From: Bacillus mobilis
GTDB taxonomy: Bacteria; Bacillota; Bacilli; Bacillales; Bacillaceae_G
Reading direction: 5' to 3'
Assembly (NCBI RefSeq): GCF_001884045.1
Contig: NZ_MACF01000104.1
Span: 1-64,000 of the forward strand
Length of the DNA stretch: 64,000 bases
Shown here: one piece after another, positions 14,893 through 23,958 of the stretch
Layout of the letters: each line of letters opens with the position of its first letter
How positions within the stretch are numbered: position 1 is the stretch's first letter
Translations under genes and position numbers: made by a program
The notes under the pieces: model-generated
The model's input: the letters and a program-made list of their open reading frames with translations, nothing else
Told to the model about the DNA's origin: nothing
Database searches by the model: none

Positions 14893-15441
14893 ATGAAAAA
14901 TATATTCATTATAAATGGACATGAAAAATACGGCACAAAGGAAGGCAGATTAAATAAAACGTTAGTTGATTATATGATAACAATATTAAGCGAGAATCAT
15001 CATGTGAAAGTAACAACGATTCAAGATGGCTATAGTATTAAAGAAGAACAGGAGAAGTTTTTATGGGCTGATGTTGTCATTTATCAAACGCCGATTTACT
15101 GGTTTAGTGTACCAGGGTTATGTAAAACGTATATGGATGAAGTATATGAATACGGTTTGTTCTTTAAAGGTGCTGATGAATATGGAACAGGTGGTTTATT
15201 AAAAGAGAAAGAGTATATGTTTTCTACAACTTGGAATGCACCTGAGAAAGCATTTGGGGATAAGACGAAGTTCTTTGAAGGGGAAAGTTTAGAATCAGCA
15301 CTTAGCCACTTACATCGTGTACAGAAGTTTCTTGGCATGAGTCCGTTAAAGAGCTTTGCTTGTTATGATGTGGTGAAGAATCCTACGATTGATACGTATT
15401 TAGAGAACTTGAAGAATCATTTAGAAGAAGTCATTCAATAA
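14893..15441 (+). CDS. NAD(P)H-dependent oxidoreductase, MdaB/flavodoxin-like
   Basis: A 182-residue soluble flavoprotein of the NQO1/MdaB type. Seen: FIINGHEKYG at the N-terminus (FMN phosphate loop), ADVVIYQTPIYWFSVPGLCKTYMDEVYEYG (the conserved P-x-Y-W-F segment contacting flavin), and TTWNAPEKAFG. Relatives reduce quinones with two electrons. Placement behind an HxlR regulator, a family that senses quinones and electrophiles, supports a detoxification role; substrate inferred. Confidence 0.9.
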   Translation: MKNIFIINGHEKYGTKEGRLNKTLVDYMITILSENHHVKVTTIQDGYSIKEEQEKFLWADVVIYQTPIYWFSVPGLCKTYMDEVYEYGLFFKGADEYGTGGLLKEKEYMFSTTWNAPEKAFGDKTKFFEGESLESALSHLHRVQKFLGMSPLKSFACYDVVKNPTIDTYLENLKNHLEEVIQ

Positions 15442-15445
15442 TTAA

Positions 15446-15476
15446 AGCCATCCCCGTATTTAATGCGGGGATGGCT
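15446..15476. terminator. Bidirectional terminator
   Basis: AGCCATCCCCG pairs with CGGGGATGGCT between two convergent genes. The stem overlaps the last codons of the SgrR-type gene. Confidence 0.85.
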
Positions 15477-17199
15477 GTATCCATAACTTCGCAAAATTTG
15501 CCCAGCCGAATGAATCAATTGTTACGTTCTTTAAAGAAGAAGGATATGTTTTTCTTTTTAAAACGTGATAGTTAAATAAAATGATGTTTTCTGCTTGTAA
15601 AAATTCTTCGATTTCATACATGAGCTCATAGCGCTTCTCTTTATTTTCTTCTAATAAAAAGGTATCAAGTAAACAGTTAATTTGGTTTTCATAGTGCGGG
15701 TCCATGAAACGATTTACGAAGCAACTTTTATTTTTAAACACATTTAAGAAGGCGAGTTCATGATCGGCAGCAAATACTTCTCCCATGAAAATAATATCGG
15801 CGTGCTTATCGATAGAATGATCCATATAATCTGAAACGAGAAATGGATGAAGCTCTACGTGTATTCCTAATTGTTCACAACGTTCCTTTAAGAAATATGC
15901 ATCATTTGCACTATCTTTAAATGCAAAGAAATAAATATGTATCGTTTCTCTATTATAGGTGCTCTTTATTAAATACTCTTTCGCTTTTTCTAAAGAGTAG
16001 GACCTTTTAGTAGCTTGGCGACTTCTTTCAGGGAAAAAGCTTGATGCGGCAATTGTTCGTCGGCCATCTATGCTATGAAGTATCCTTTCAACGTCATATA
16101 GTTCTCTCCAAGCTTTTCGAAAATACATGTCGTGATGAGGACCAGGTTTTGTAAAATTGAAGCTAGCATAAATACAACCTATTTCTTCTATTTGTATATC
16201 ATGCCTTTCATTTTCCGCTTCATTTGGTAGTTCATAATCAGCATCGATTTGTACATGATCAGGAATACCCCAAAATTCAATACGGTCTAATAACGCGCGC
16301 TCTTTAAAATAATGGGTGAACGCTTCGAGTACGATATTGTCTTCCGAGTAATGAGCAAGTTTGAAAGGTCCAGTACCTATATAATGATGATTTTGAATAC
16401 TAGCATCACGCGGCAAAATTGCTAGTTGCATGGAACTTACATAGTGTAAGAAAAATAAGTTGGGTTTTGCTAAATGGAATCGAATTTGCAGTGGTGATGG
16501 TGTTTCAATTTGAACAATTTCTTCTGTTAACCATTCGAAAGGAGAGTGAACTTGCTTTAATCGTTCAAATGAAAATTGTACATCTTTAGAAGTTAAAATT
16601 GTTTGGTTATGAAAATATATATCCTTTCGTAAATAAAAGGTCCACGTAAGTCCGTCTTCACTTAATTCCCAAGTATGCGCGATGTGTGGTTCCATTTTTT
16701 CAGTAACATCGTTATAAACGACTAACGTATCAAAAATTTGACTCGTAAGATGGCTCTCTGTAGTTACAGCCACAAAGGCTGGATCTAATGGGAATATCTT
16801 TCTTGATATAGGAATCTTTAATATGTCGTACATATCATTTGAAGGTTCGTATCCAAAATGATGATGTAGTTTATTTTCTATCTTTTTTTGAAGTGCAAGA
16901 GGTAGCGGTTCTTTTAAAAGAAGAAAGATATCCTTTAATTTTTCTTGCGCTAACAGTTCATCTGTGTAGGATTCAATCGCTTCTACGAGACTATGTATAA
17001 ATAGAATTTCCGTTTTATTCCCGCGGCCTCTCCCTGGAGTCCAGTGAATGAATTGCTCCTCACTCATTTTCTTTAATAAAATTTTTACGTTTTTCGTACT
17101 GCAATATAAAATATCCGCTAATTCTTGTAAGCTATTTCGGATATGCTGTTGATCTTGTGCATGTAGTCTTAACCGAATGTAATAGTCCATGATTTTCAT
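15460..17199 (-). CDS. SgrR-family regulator (HTH plus solute-binding domain)
   Basis: A 579-residue protein. The N-terminal ~110 residues are a winged-helix SgrR domain (LQELADILYCSTKNVKILLKKMSEEQFIHWTPGRGRGNKTEI); residues ~150-480 are an extracytoplasmic solute-binding family 5 domain without a signal peptide (WTFYLRKDIYFHNQTILTSKDVQFSFERL, GTGPFKLAHYSEDNIVLEAF). This fusion is the SgrR design, a cytoplasmic sensor of small molecules. It is divergent from an MFS transporter, mirroring the E. coli sgrR/setA pairing, so regulation of that pump is likely. Start has AGAAGGAAG upstream. Confidence 0.9.
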   Translation of the reverse strand: MKIMDYYIRLRLHAQDQQHIRNSLQELADILYCSTKNVKILLKKMSEEQFIHWTPGRGRGNKTEILFIHSLVEAIESYTDELLAQEKLKDIFLLLKEPLPLALQKKIENKLHHHFGYEPSNDMYDILKIPISRKIFPLDPAFVAVTTESHLTSQIFDTLVVYNDVTEKMEPHIAHTWELSEDGLTWTFYLRKDIYFHNQTILTSKDVQFSFERLKQVHSPFEWLTEEIVQIETPSPLQIRFHLAKPNLFFLHYVSSMQLAILPRDASIQNHHYIGTGPFKLAHYSEDNIVLEAFTHYFKERALLDRIEFWGIPDHVQIDADYELPNEAENERHDIQIEEIGCIYASFNFTKPGPHHDMYFRKAWRELYDVERILHSIDGRRTIAASSFFPERSRQATKRSYSLEKAKEYLIKSTYNRETIHIYFFAFKDSANDAYFLKERCEQLGIHVELHPFLVSDYMDHSIDKHADIIFMGEVFAADHELAFLNVFKNKSCFVNRFMDPHYENQINCLLDTFLLEENKEKRYELMYEIEEFLQAENIILFNYHVLKRKTYPSSLKNVTIDSFGWANFAKLWIQPSPH

Positions 17200-17304
17200 A
17201 TATACACTTCCTTCTATTATAAAAGGGGAAACTCTTTAGAATATTCTAACCTTTTTCTTCCTCTTTTTCAAAGTAAAATAAGTAAGCATAAGGAGGGGAA
17301 AACA

Positions 17305-18567
17305 ATGGGGTTTTGGAGTATGCATCGAAATATAAAAATTAGAATTATAACTTCGTTTTTAACACGTACTGTGTCCACGATGATTTTTCCATTTATGGCG
17401 ATTTATTTTTCAATAAAATTAGGTAGTGCGATTGCTGGTGCGTTACTACTCATTAATGTCATAGCTTCATTAGTAATTGGTTTATACGGTGGATATGTGG
17501 GGGATCGGCTCGGGCGTAAAAAGGTGATGATTATCGGTCAAAGTATACAAGTCATTTCCATTGCTTGTATGGGGGTTGCGAATTCGGATTATGTAGACTC
17601 ACCGTGGCTAACATTTATATTTATGTTAGTGAATAGTTTAGGATCTGGACTTATGAATCCTGCGACAGAGGCGATGTTAATTGATGTGAGTACACCGGAA
17701 AATCGAAAAGTGATGTACAGCATTAACTACTGGGCGATTAATTTATCCATTGCGATTGGAGCGATATTTGGCGGATTACTATTTGAGAACTATAGATTGC
17801 AATTGTTCATCGGATTAACAGTTATTGCAGTTATTACTTTATATGTGATGGCTGTATATATGGAAGAAGTGTATGTAGCACGAAAAACGGTGGAGAAGAA
17901 AAATGTATTAAAAGATATGGCAGATAGTTATAAAGTTGTGATGAAAGATAGAGCGTTTTTAATTTTTTGTGCAGCAAGTATATGCACATTATCTTTAGAG
18001 TTTCAGGTTAATAACTATTTAGGAGTACGTTTGCAGCAGGAATTTGAAACGGTGAACTTTTTATTCGGGAATGGTTTTACATTTGATTTAACAGGTATTC
18101 GAATGATGAGCTGGATTTCAGCAGAGAATACAATTTTAGTTGTGTTATGTTCGGCGCTTCTTATTAAAATGCTGAAACGCTTCAATGATTTGAAAATCTT
18201 ATATGTAGGTTTATTCATTTATACGATTGGCTTTACAGTACTCGGAACGAGCAATAGTTTATGGATCTTATTAATCGCAGGGCTTTTCCAAACAGTAGGA
18301 GAGATGATGTATGTGCCAGTACGTCAATCTATTATGGCAGATATGGTGCCAAATGAGGCAAGAGGTTCATACATGGCGATTAACGGAATGGTCTTTCAAG
18401 TGGCAAAAATGAACGGGGCATTAGGTGTTATGATAGGTTCATTTCTTGCATCTTGGGGCATGAGTGCTCTGTACTTTATCGTTGGTATGAGCAGTATTTT
18501 ATTATTTATGAAGGCGATAGGGAAAGAGAAGTATGAGGATGAGAGAGAGGTTTCTCAGATTGGGTAA
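17305..18567 (+). CDS. MFS transporter (partner of SgrR-type regulator)
   Basis: A 420-residue 12-helix major facilitator: FMAIYFSIKLGSAIAGALLLINV, motif A as GGYVGDRLGRKKVMI, and a second-half VRQSIMADMVPNEARGSYMAINGM. A central loop between helices 7 and 8 is unusually long (about 40 residues, VNNYLGVRLQQEFETVNFLFGNGFTFDL). AGGAGGGG precedes the start. The divergent SgrR neighbour suggests export of a sugar or peptide-like compound, by analogy with SetA; drug export is an alternative. Confidence 0.88.
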   Translation: MGFWSMHRNIKIRIITSFLTRTVSTMIFPFMAIYFSIKLGSAIAGALLLINVIASLVIGLYGGYVGDRLGRKKVMIIGQSIQVISIACMGVANSDYVDSPWLTFIFMLVNSLGSGLMNPATEAMLIDVSTPENRKVMYSINYWAINLSIAIGAIFGGLLFENYRLQLFIGLTVIAVITLYVMAVYMEEVYVARKTVEKKNVLKDMADSYKVVMKDRAFLIFCAASICTLSLEFQVNNYLGVRLQQEFETVNFLFGNGFTFDLTGIRMMSWISAENTILVVLCSALLIKMLKRFNDLKILYVGLFIYTIGFTVLGTSNSLWILLIAGLFQTVGEMMYVPVRQSIMADMVPNEARGSYMAINGMVFQVAKMNGALGVMIGSFLASWGMSALYFIVGMSSILLFMKAIGKEKYEDEREVSQIG

Positions 18568-18572
18568 AACTA

Positions 18573-18614
18573 TATAAAAAGCGAACCAGTTATACTGGGA
18601 CTCGCTTTTTATAT
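18573..18614. terminator. Bidirectional terminator
   Basis: TATAAAAAGCGA and TCGCTTTTTATA, with CCAGT and ACTGG inside, between convergent genes. Confidence 0.9.
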
Positions 18615-18619
18615 GATTT

Positions 18620-18823
18620 TTAGAACGGATCAACTTCAGCTAAGTCTGGAGTGGTGCTAGGCTGTAGCAAAAGATTTTTTAACGTTCCTACTTCAGAAAG
18701 AGCTACTAATATGTAGCCACTAATTAGTACAATAAGCCCAATGACGCGTAACGTTTGTAAACTCACTTCATTATTATTCGTTTCCGGTGGATTTGGGGGC
18801 GTTGAAGGCGGATTGTTATTCAT
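18620..18823 (-). CDS. Small single-helix membrane protein, unknown
   Basis: A 67-residue protein: a Pro/Asn-rich head (MNNNPPSTPPNPPETNNNE), one membrane helix (VIGLIVLISGYILVALSEV) and a short tail. Start 18823 follows GGGAGCC by six bases. I do not recognise a family. The flanking terminator supports a real transcript. Confidence 0.7.
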   Translation of the reverse strand: MNNNPPSTPPNPPETNNNEVSLQTLRVIGLIVLISGYILVALSEVGTLKNLLLQPSTTPDLAEVDPF

Positions 18824-18964
18824 AAATAAGGCTCCCATCTTTTGTATTTATATATTTGTAAAATCATTATTTAACTTATGGATAGGAATCGTATAGTCAT
18901 TTTCACTATATGAGAACTGCTTATGAAAAGTGATTAGAAGTTCTGGGGAGAGAAAAGAGGGTGT

Positions 18965-19036
18965 ATGAAAAGATCATTAAAAATAAGGTTCTTTTTTGTT
19001 TTTCATACAAATAAAAAGATTAATCAAAGTAGCTAA
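18965..19036 (+). CDS. Possible 23-residue peptide
   Basis: ATG 18965, with AGAGGG four bases upstream, reads MKRSLKIRFFFVFHTNKKINQSS and stops inside the arm of the downstream terminator hairpin. Basic and aromatic residues dominate. There is no protein-level support; it may be chance. Confidence 0.15.
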   Translation: MKRSLKIRFFFVFHTNKKINQSS

Positions 19037-19058
19037 ATAGCTACTTTGATTAATCTTT
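19015..19058. terminator. Long perfect terminator hairpin
   Basis: AAAGATTAATCAAAGTAGCT and its exact complement flank a loop of a few bases. It directly follows the pfpI-type gene on the minus strand, where the A run becomes a T run. Confidence 0.9.
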
Positions 19059-19063
19059 AATAA

Positions 19064-19579
19064 CTATCCCAATATACGCAATGATTCTTCAATAAACGCT
19101 GGGATATCCTCCGGTTGTCTACTTGTTACTAGCTGATTTTGGCATACGACAACCTCTTTGTCATGAAAATTTCCACCGGCATTTTTCAAATCGACCGCAA
19201 TGGATTTATATCCAGTCACATCGCGTCCTTCAAGTGTTTGTGCAGTAATGAGTAATTGGGGTCCGTGACAAATAGCGAAAACAGGTTTTTTCGTATCCAT
19301 AAATGCTTTACTAAAGCGAACAAAACGTTCATCTGCACGAAGTATATCTGGGGAAAATCCGCCTGGTATGAAGAGGGCATCAAAGTTCTCTGGAGAAACA
19401 TCATCAATATTTTTATCAATTACGACTTCGCTTTTTCCTTGCTTACCGTGTACTGTTTTACCTTTTTCCATTTCAATAGTTGTTAATTCATATCCCTTTT
19501 GTTTAAATGCTTCTGCTGGCTCTGTGTATTCTGTGTCCTCGAAATAATCCGTTATTAAAATAGCAATTTTTTTACTCAT
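19064..19579 (-). CDS. DJ-1/PfpI-family protein (YraA/GSP18-like)
   Basis: A 171-residue single-domain protein. The nucleophile elbow is AICHGPQLLI (Cys near residue 104), with the Glu of AEAFKQKGYE, and GRDVTGYKSIAVDLKNAGG follows; these are the PfpI/YraA/YhbO marks. Such proteins act as stress-induced deglycases or amidases on damaged proteins and nucleotides. Start follows AAGGAGCGGATTAGG. Monocistronic. Confidence 0.92.
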   Translation of the reverse strand: MSKKIAILITDYFEDTEYTEPAEAFKQKGYELTTIEMEKGKTVHGKQGKSEVVIDKNIDDVSPENFDALFIPGGFSPDILRADERFVRFSKAFMDTKKPVFAICHGPQLLITAQTLEGRDVTGYKSIAVDLKNAGGNFHDKEVVVCQNQLVTSRQPEDIPAFIEESLRILG

Positions 19580-19806
19580 CCTAATCCGCTCCTTACATTA
19601 TATTATCGGTTTCAGAATCATCCTTGAGCAATGTCTTGTATAAAGTGAAACTTTAATTCATATTTTTTCATTCCCTCCAGTTTCTTTGCCCTGTTACTTT
19701 AATACATACCCTTTTTATTAGGACGTAAACATGTATTATCGTTTTTGTGTGTAAAATCATAAAATATCGGTTGTGCCGGTAATTCTTGTTTGAGGAAGAA
19801 AAATAA

Positions 19807-19844
19807 AAAAGCCAAGGAGATAATTTGTTTTCCCCTTGGCTTTT
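19807..19844 (-). terminator. Terminator of the EcsB-like gene
   Basis: AAAAGCCAAGG and CCTTGGCTTTT, 17 bases after the stop codon of the minus-strand gene, with a T run in that direction. Confidence 0.9.
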
Positions 19845-19860
19845 AAGATGATTTTTTTCG

Positions 19861-21060
19861 TTAAAATGCGGAAATTCGTTGCTTTGTTTTTGGTACAATA
19901 ATAAATTTGATCCAGAGTAACCCGACAATCATAATGATAAGGCTATGCAAAAGTTGACCTGTAGCAAGGAGTATAACAATTGAAAATACAATGAGTTGCA
20001 TGCTTAGTAATATAAAGATTAAGCGAAGAAATTGATTCATTCGTTTTTCAGTATTAATTGGATATAATGCTACGATAATATTTCCCGAAAAATATTTCCA
20101 CAGGGAACGGAGCTGCATAGAAATCATATATAGGACGATATATGCGATAGCGCCTTTTACGTATATGTTTGGTATAAAATATAAGGCGAAGGCACCGATT
20201 AATCCTAAGCGAATATATATACCGAAATAATCATTCCCGCGTAAAAATGCGAGTGTATGTAAATAGAAGAAAGTTGCTCGCTTTTTATGTAATAAAGGTT
20301 CAATCCAATTTGTAAGCCATTTTCTTTTATTTACTTGCTTATTTAGTTGCGGAACATCGGTGAAAATGCTAGCAAATTGATAAAAACGAACGTTCATTTT
20401 TTCTTCTTGTTCGATTATGTAATCCCACGGTATTCGTTTTGTAGGCTGTTTTTTCGTATATAGAAGTAGGAAAGCAAGTAATAAGAGCAATCCGCCTAAT
20501 ATGAGAACATGTGCTGAGTAAAACAGCATGTAAATGATTAGGGCGTTACAAGCAATACGAATAATGAACCATATGTTTTTTTCATGGCTATCACGCCACA
20601 TCCAATGTATGTACATATTCCAAGCTTTCGTAATCATTAAAACGATAAAGATTGTACATAAGAAAGGTACCGTTACTTGTAATGATTGCATTGCAAGTGG
20701 AACGAGAATCAGGAACGTAAACAATAATGGGAAAAGCTGAATGATGTAATTGTATAGAAGAGATTTTTTAAAATAAGATGTTAGTTTCTCTTCTAATGCA
20801 AGCAAGTAGACAGCATCAGGTTTTTGAATAAATGTACGAATCGGGCATCTCGTTATAATGAATGTAAGTACTATCGTGATGAGTAGTAAAGCTATTTCTT
20901 TAGAAGGAGATGATTTTAGAAACTGAGCATAGTAGTATGCTCCAACGCATGAAATAAAGATAAAGCTATATAGTAAACCGTTAATCATACGTGCAAAGTA
21001 TGTAATGATATTTTGCATATGTTGTTGGAAGCGACTGCTCCATAGTGATTCGATTGACAT
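19861..21060 (-). CDS. EcsB-like ABC transporter permease
   Basis: A 399-residue membrane protein with about ten hydrophobic segments. The opening SIESLWSSRFQQHMQNIITYFARMINGLLYSFIF, the TRCPIRTFIQKPDAVYLLALEEKLTSYFKKSL segment and the IPWDYIIEQEEKMNVRFYQFASIFTDVP loop are features of EcsB, the membrane part of the EcsAB exporter linked to regulated proteolysis and secretion. ATG 21060 is chosen because AAGAGGTG lies six bases upstream. No EcsA ATPase gene stands beside it, so this is either a stand-alone paralogue or pairs with a distant ATPase. Confidence 0.85.
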   Translation of the reverse strand: MSIESLWSSRFQQHMQNIITYFARMINGLLYSFIFISCVGAYYYAQFLKSSPSKEIALLLITIVLTFIITRCPIRTFIQKPDAVYLLALEEKLTSYFKKSLLYNYIIQLFPLLFTFLILVPLAMQSLQVTVPFLCTIFIVLMITKAWNMYIHWMWRDSHEKNIWFIIRIACNALIIYMLFYSAHVLILGGLLLLLAFLLLYTKKQPTKRIPWDYIIEQEEKMNVRFYQFASIFTDVPQLNKQVNKRKWLTNWIEPLLHKKRATFFYLHTLAFLRGNDYFGIYIRLGLIGAFALYFIPNIYVKGAIAYIVLYMISMQLRSLWKYFSGNIIVALYPINTEKRMNQFLRLIFILLSMQLIVFSIVILLATGQLLHSLIIMIVGLLWIKFIIVPKTKQRISAF

Positions 21061-21101
21061 GTTTTTCACCTCTTTGTTCTATTATATATGTTTTATAAAA
21101 G

Positions 21102-21142
21102 AAAAAACGAGCAAATTGCGTTATGCAACTTGCTCGTTTTTC
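21102..21142 (-). terminator. Terminator of the lysine-type permease gene
   Basis: AAAAACGAGCAA and TTGCTCGTTTTT, overlapping the last codons of the minus-strand gene. Confidence 0.9.
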
Positions 21143-22545
21143 TTTTCGTTATTTTTTTTCTGATCACGATTCATTAATGGATAGAAGGCAAAGCCGATTA
21201 CGAATAAACCAATTCCGAGAAGGAACGTTTTTATATCGGATGCACCGGTTTTAATAACCCATAGTGCGTAGCAAAGTGCGATCACTGCGACTATACCATC
21301 TGTAATTCTTGCCCGCATTTCATTTTTATATGTTTCACCAGTTGCGACTAGTTTTAACTGGAAGATTGGTGAAACGAGATATGGAATGAGGTAGGCCAGG
21401 GTTGATACGGTAATAACGAATGTATAAGCTTCCGCAATAGTTCCTGATAATGTTGAGAATAAGAACACTTGCGACATAATGTTTGTTAATCGTAATGAGT
21501 AAATTGGACTTCCTTTTTTATTTGTTTTCGTGAAGAAGGAAGGGAAGAAACCTTCTTTTGCTGCTTGATATGGTACTTCTGAGCTTAATAAAATCCAGCC
21601 TAAGATAGAACCGAATAGGGAAGTAAGAGCAAGTAATGCCATCAGTTTCCCGCCGCCATGACCCATTGCAGCATTTAATGCATCTGCTAATGGACGTTCA
21701 GAAGCTTGTAATTTATCAACGTGAAGTACCCCCATTGTTAAAATGGTAATTCCTAAGTAAATCGCAACTGTAATAAGTAATCCTGCAACTGTTGCGCGTT
21801 TTACTGTTTTAGGAGAGGTAGCACGGTTTGATAAAAGTACTGCCGATTCAATTCCGATAAATGCCCAAAGCGTTGTAAGAGCAGCTAAGTTTACTTGTGA
21901 AAGTAGGCCGTGTGATACACCTGATTTATCGATCATCGGTGTGTACCATTGTCCAAACTTAGAAGCTTCGAATGCAAATAACGTAACGACGATGAATAAA
22001 AGGAATCCAGTTACTTTCGTTGTCGTTGCTAAGAAGTTTAGCTTTCCAGCTCCGCTTACACCGTTTGTTAATATAATATGAGTTCCCCAAAGTAAGATGG
22101 AACAAATCGTAAATGTAATTAGTTTTCCGACTTCTATGTTAAAAGAACCGATTGAAAATAGTAGTCGTGTATCTTTCATAATTGGGAAGAAGAGTGATAA
22201 ATATCCCGCGAAAGATGTAATGATGGCAACGTTACTTGCCCAGTTTGCAACCCAATATCCCCATACCATACTGAAACCAGCCATTTTTTTCTTTTTTGGT
22301 GATGAGAATAAAGCATATGCATGACTTTGTGGTCCTGTCGTTAAATCAGGACGACGAATTGCTAAATTACCGAAAACAAGAGCTAGCATTAAAACACCAA
22401 ACCCTGTTGTTAACCAAGCTAAAGTGACACCGAGAGGGCTTGCTGTTTGTGCCAACGTACTTGGCACCATGAAAATACCAGCGCCAACCATATTACCGAC
22501 AACGAAAGCTGTTAGTACCCAAAAGCCCCATTTTTTTTGTTGCAT
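21121..22545 (-). CDS. yvsH: Lysine-type amino acid transporter, APC family
   Basis: A 474-residue APC transporter of the basic amino acid/polyamine antiporter group: MQQKKWGFWVLTAFVVGNMVGAGIFMVPSTLAQTASPLGV carries the helix-1 G-A-G-I-F motif, and WAFIGIESAVLLSNRATSPKTVKRAT the helix-6 FxGxE-type motif. Start 22545 follows GGAGG; a start ten codons earlier lacks a site. The leader is a clear lysine riboswitch followed by a terminator, so the gene is shut off by lysine and the protein most likely imports lysine. B. subtilis yvsH has the same arrangement. Confidence 0.92.
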   Translation of the reverse strand: MQQKKWGFWVLTAFVVGNMVGAGIFMVPSTLAQTASPLGVTLAWLTTGFGVLMLALVFGNLAIRRPDLTTGPQSHAYALFSSPKKKKMAGFSMVWGYWVANWASNVAIITSFAGYLSLFFPIMKDTRLLFSIGSFNIEVGKLITFTICSILLWGTHIILTNGVSGAGKLNFLATTTKVTGFLLFIVVTLFAFEASKFGQWYTPMIDKSGVSHGLLSQVNLAALTTLWAFIGIESAVLLSNRATSPKTVKRATVAGLLITVAIYLGITILTMGVLHVDKLQASERPLADALNAAMGHGGGKLMALLALTSLFGSILGWILLSSEVPYQAAKEGFFPSFFTKTNKKGSPIYSLRLTNIMSQVFLFSTLSGTIAEAYTFVITVSTLAYLIPYLVSPIFQLKLVATGETYKNEMRARITDGIVAVIALCYALWVIKTGASDIKTFLLGIGLFVIGFAFYPLMNRDQKKNNEKKNEQVA

Positions 22546-22636
22546 AGAAAATACCTCCAAAGTTAGTATAACCAAGTCAAGCGAGGAGATATGTATGTCT
22601 TCTTAGTAGAGAAGAGAAGTCCCAAACAAAACAAAA

Positions 22637-22665
22637 AAAGCACGTAATTTGCCGCTACATGCTTT
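22637..22665 (-). terminator. Riboswitch expression-platform terminator
   Basis: In the minus sense, AAAGCATGTAG...TTACGTGCTTT is followed by a long T run ending 22627. It lies between the lysine aptamer and the start codon, so it is the regulated terminator. Confidence 0.88.
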
Positions 22666-22684
22666 CTATCTTATAAGAAACCCA

Positions 22685-22890
22685 CGACATACCTCTCGAT
22701 AGCTCTCCACAAACGAAACATTTCGTTTGTGACAGTTCTGCACTTATTAAATGCAGACCCAGCAAGTGTGCATGGTGGACACAACTTACTTCGGCAATCA
22801 TTCCTTTCTCATTCCTTCATCAATGCCACTACATCTCCTGAAACGATACTCTTAATGATTGCAACCTCTACCTCACCGAGATACGAATGA
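22685..22890 (-). promoter_or_regulatory. Lysine riboswitch (L-box)
   Basis: Read on the minus strand the leader contains, in order and with correct spacing, GAGGTAGAGGTTGC, AAGAGTAT, GGAGATG, GAAGGAATGAGAAAGG, GCCGAAG, TTGCTGGG, TGCATTTAATAAGTGCA, ACTGTCA and TGGAGAGCTATC, all invariant blocks of the lysC L-box. The P5 arm is the palindrome CACAAACGAAA/TTTCGTTTGTG. Lysine binding would favour the downstream terminator. Confidence 0.97.
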
Positions 22891-23079
22891 GGATTTAAAT
22901 ATTAAATTAACGTCTTTAAGAGTAACAAATGAATTTTTATACGTCAATGGATATAGTAATAATCAGATTATAGAGAAGAGTATGTGATTAAAAGCGAGAG
23001 GGATTGTTATGTAATATTCGAATTTTCGTAATATAATAAATGTTATTAGGGCTAGAAGATTGAGAAGGGGATGAAGTAT

Positions 23080-23907
23080 ATGCCTGCATGTAATAAAAAT
23101 TCCGTAATAGGTGTACTAGATTCAGGGGTTGGGGGATTAACAGTTGCGAGTGAGATTATGCGTCAATTGCCTAAAGAGAGCATTTACTATATTGGTGATA
23201 ATGATCGTTGTCCGTATGGGCCAAGAAGTGTAGAGGAGGTACAATCTTTCATATTTGAAATGGTTGAGTTCCTTAAAAAGTTTCCATTAAAAGCCCTAGT
23301 TGTAGCATGTAATACTGGTGCAGCTGCTGTATTGACTGATTTGCAAGAAGCACTTCCCATTCCGGTTATTGGCGTTATACATCCGGGAGCAAGGGCTGCA
23401 ATTAAAGTGACAAAGAAAGGAAAAATCGGGGTAATTGGAACTGTAGGTACGATACAATCTAATATGTACGAAAAAGCATTACACGAGCTTGATACATATT
23501 TGGAAGTGCATAGTCATGCGTGTCCGACTTTAGCTACAGTTGTAGAAAATCAATTAGAAGATACAGCATATGTAACGCAGCAAGTGAAACAAGCTTTACT
23601 GCCATTAACGAAAGAAGATATAGATACGCTAATTCTTGGGTGTACGCATTATCCACTTTTAGAGTCCTATATAAAAAAGGAATTAGGAGAAGATGTAACG
23701 ATTATTAGTTCGGCAGAAGAAACAGCGATAGAGTTAAGCACAATTTTACAACACAAAGGAATTTTGTCTGACAATCTGAATCCGAAGCATCGAGTTTTTA
23801 CAACAGGTTCTGTTTCATCATTTGAACATATTGCTGAGCGATGGCTAGGGTATCAAATTGCTGTAGAATGTGTGAATTTAACTATGGAAAAACAACTCGT
23901 GAACTAA
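23080..23907 (+). CDS. racE: Glutamate racemase
   Basis: A 275-residue enzyme that converts L- to D-glutamate for peptidoglycan and poly-gamma-glutamate. The start at ATG 23080 is preferred because AAGGGG lies nine bases upstream; ATG 23071 directly abuts it. Seen: GVLDSGVGGLTV, the first catalytic Cys in VVACNTGAAAVL and the second in LGCTHYPLLESY. The sequence closely resembles what I remember of B. anthracis RacE1, one of two racemases in this group. The residue after ACNT is Gly where Ala is more usual, next to the active-site Cys. Monocistronic. Confidence 0.95.
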   Translation: MPACNKNSVIGVLDSGVGGLTVASEIMRQLPKESIYYIGDNDRCPYGPRSVEEVQSFIFEMVEFLKKFPLKALVVACNTGAAAVLTDLQEALPIPVIGVIHPGARAAIKVTKKGKIGVIGTVGTIQSNMYEKALHELDTYLEVHSHACPTLATVVENQLEDTAYVTQQVKQALLPLTKEDIDTLILGCTHYPLLESYIKKELGEDVTIISSAEETAIELSTILQHKGILSDNLNPKHRVFTTGSVSSFEHIAERWLGYQIAVECVNLTMEKQLVN

Positions 23908-23918
23908 ACTGTATAAAA

Positions 23919-23949
23919 AGAAGCTGATCCAAAACTAGATCAGCTTCTA
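23919..23949. terminator. Terminator between racE and gapN
   Basis: AGAAGCTGATC and GATCAGCTTCT; the T run is on the minus strand, so it serves gapN chiefly. Confidence 0.88.
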
Positions 23950-23958
23950 CATATAAGA

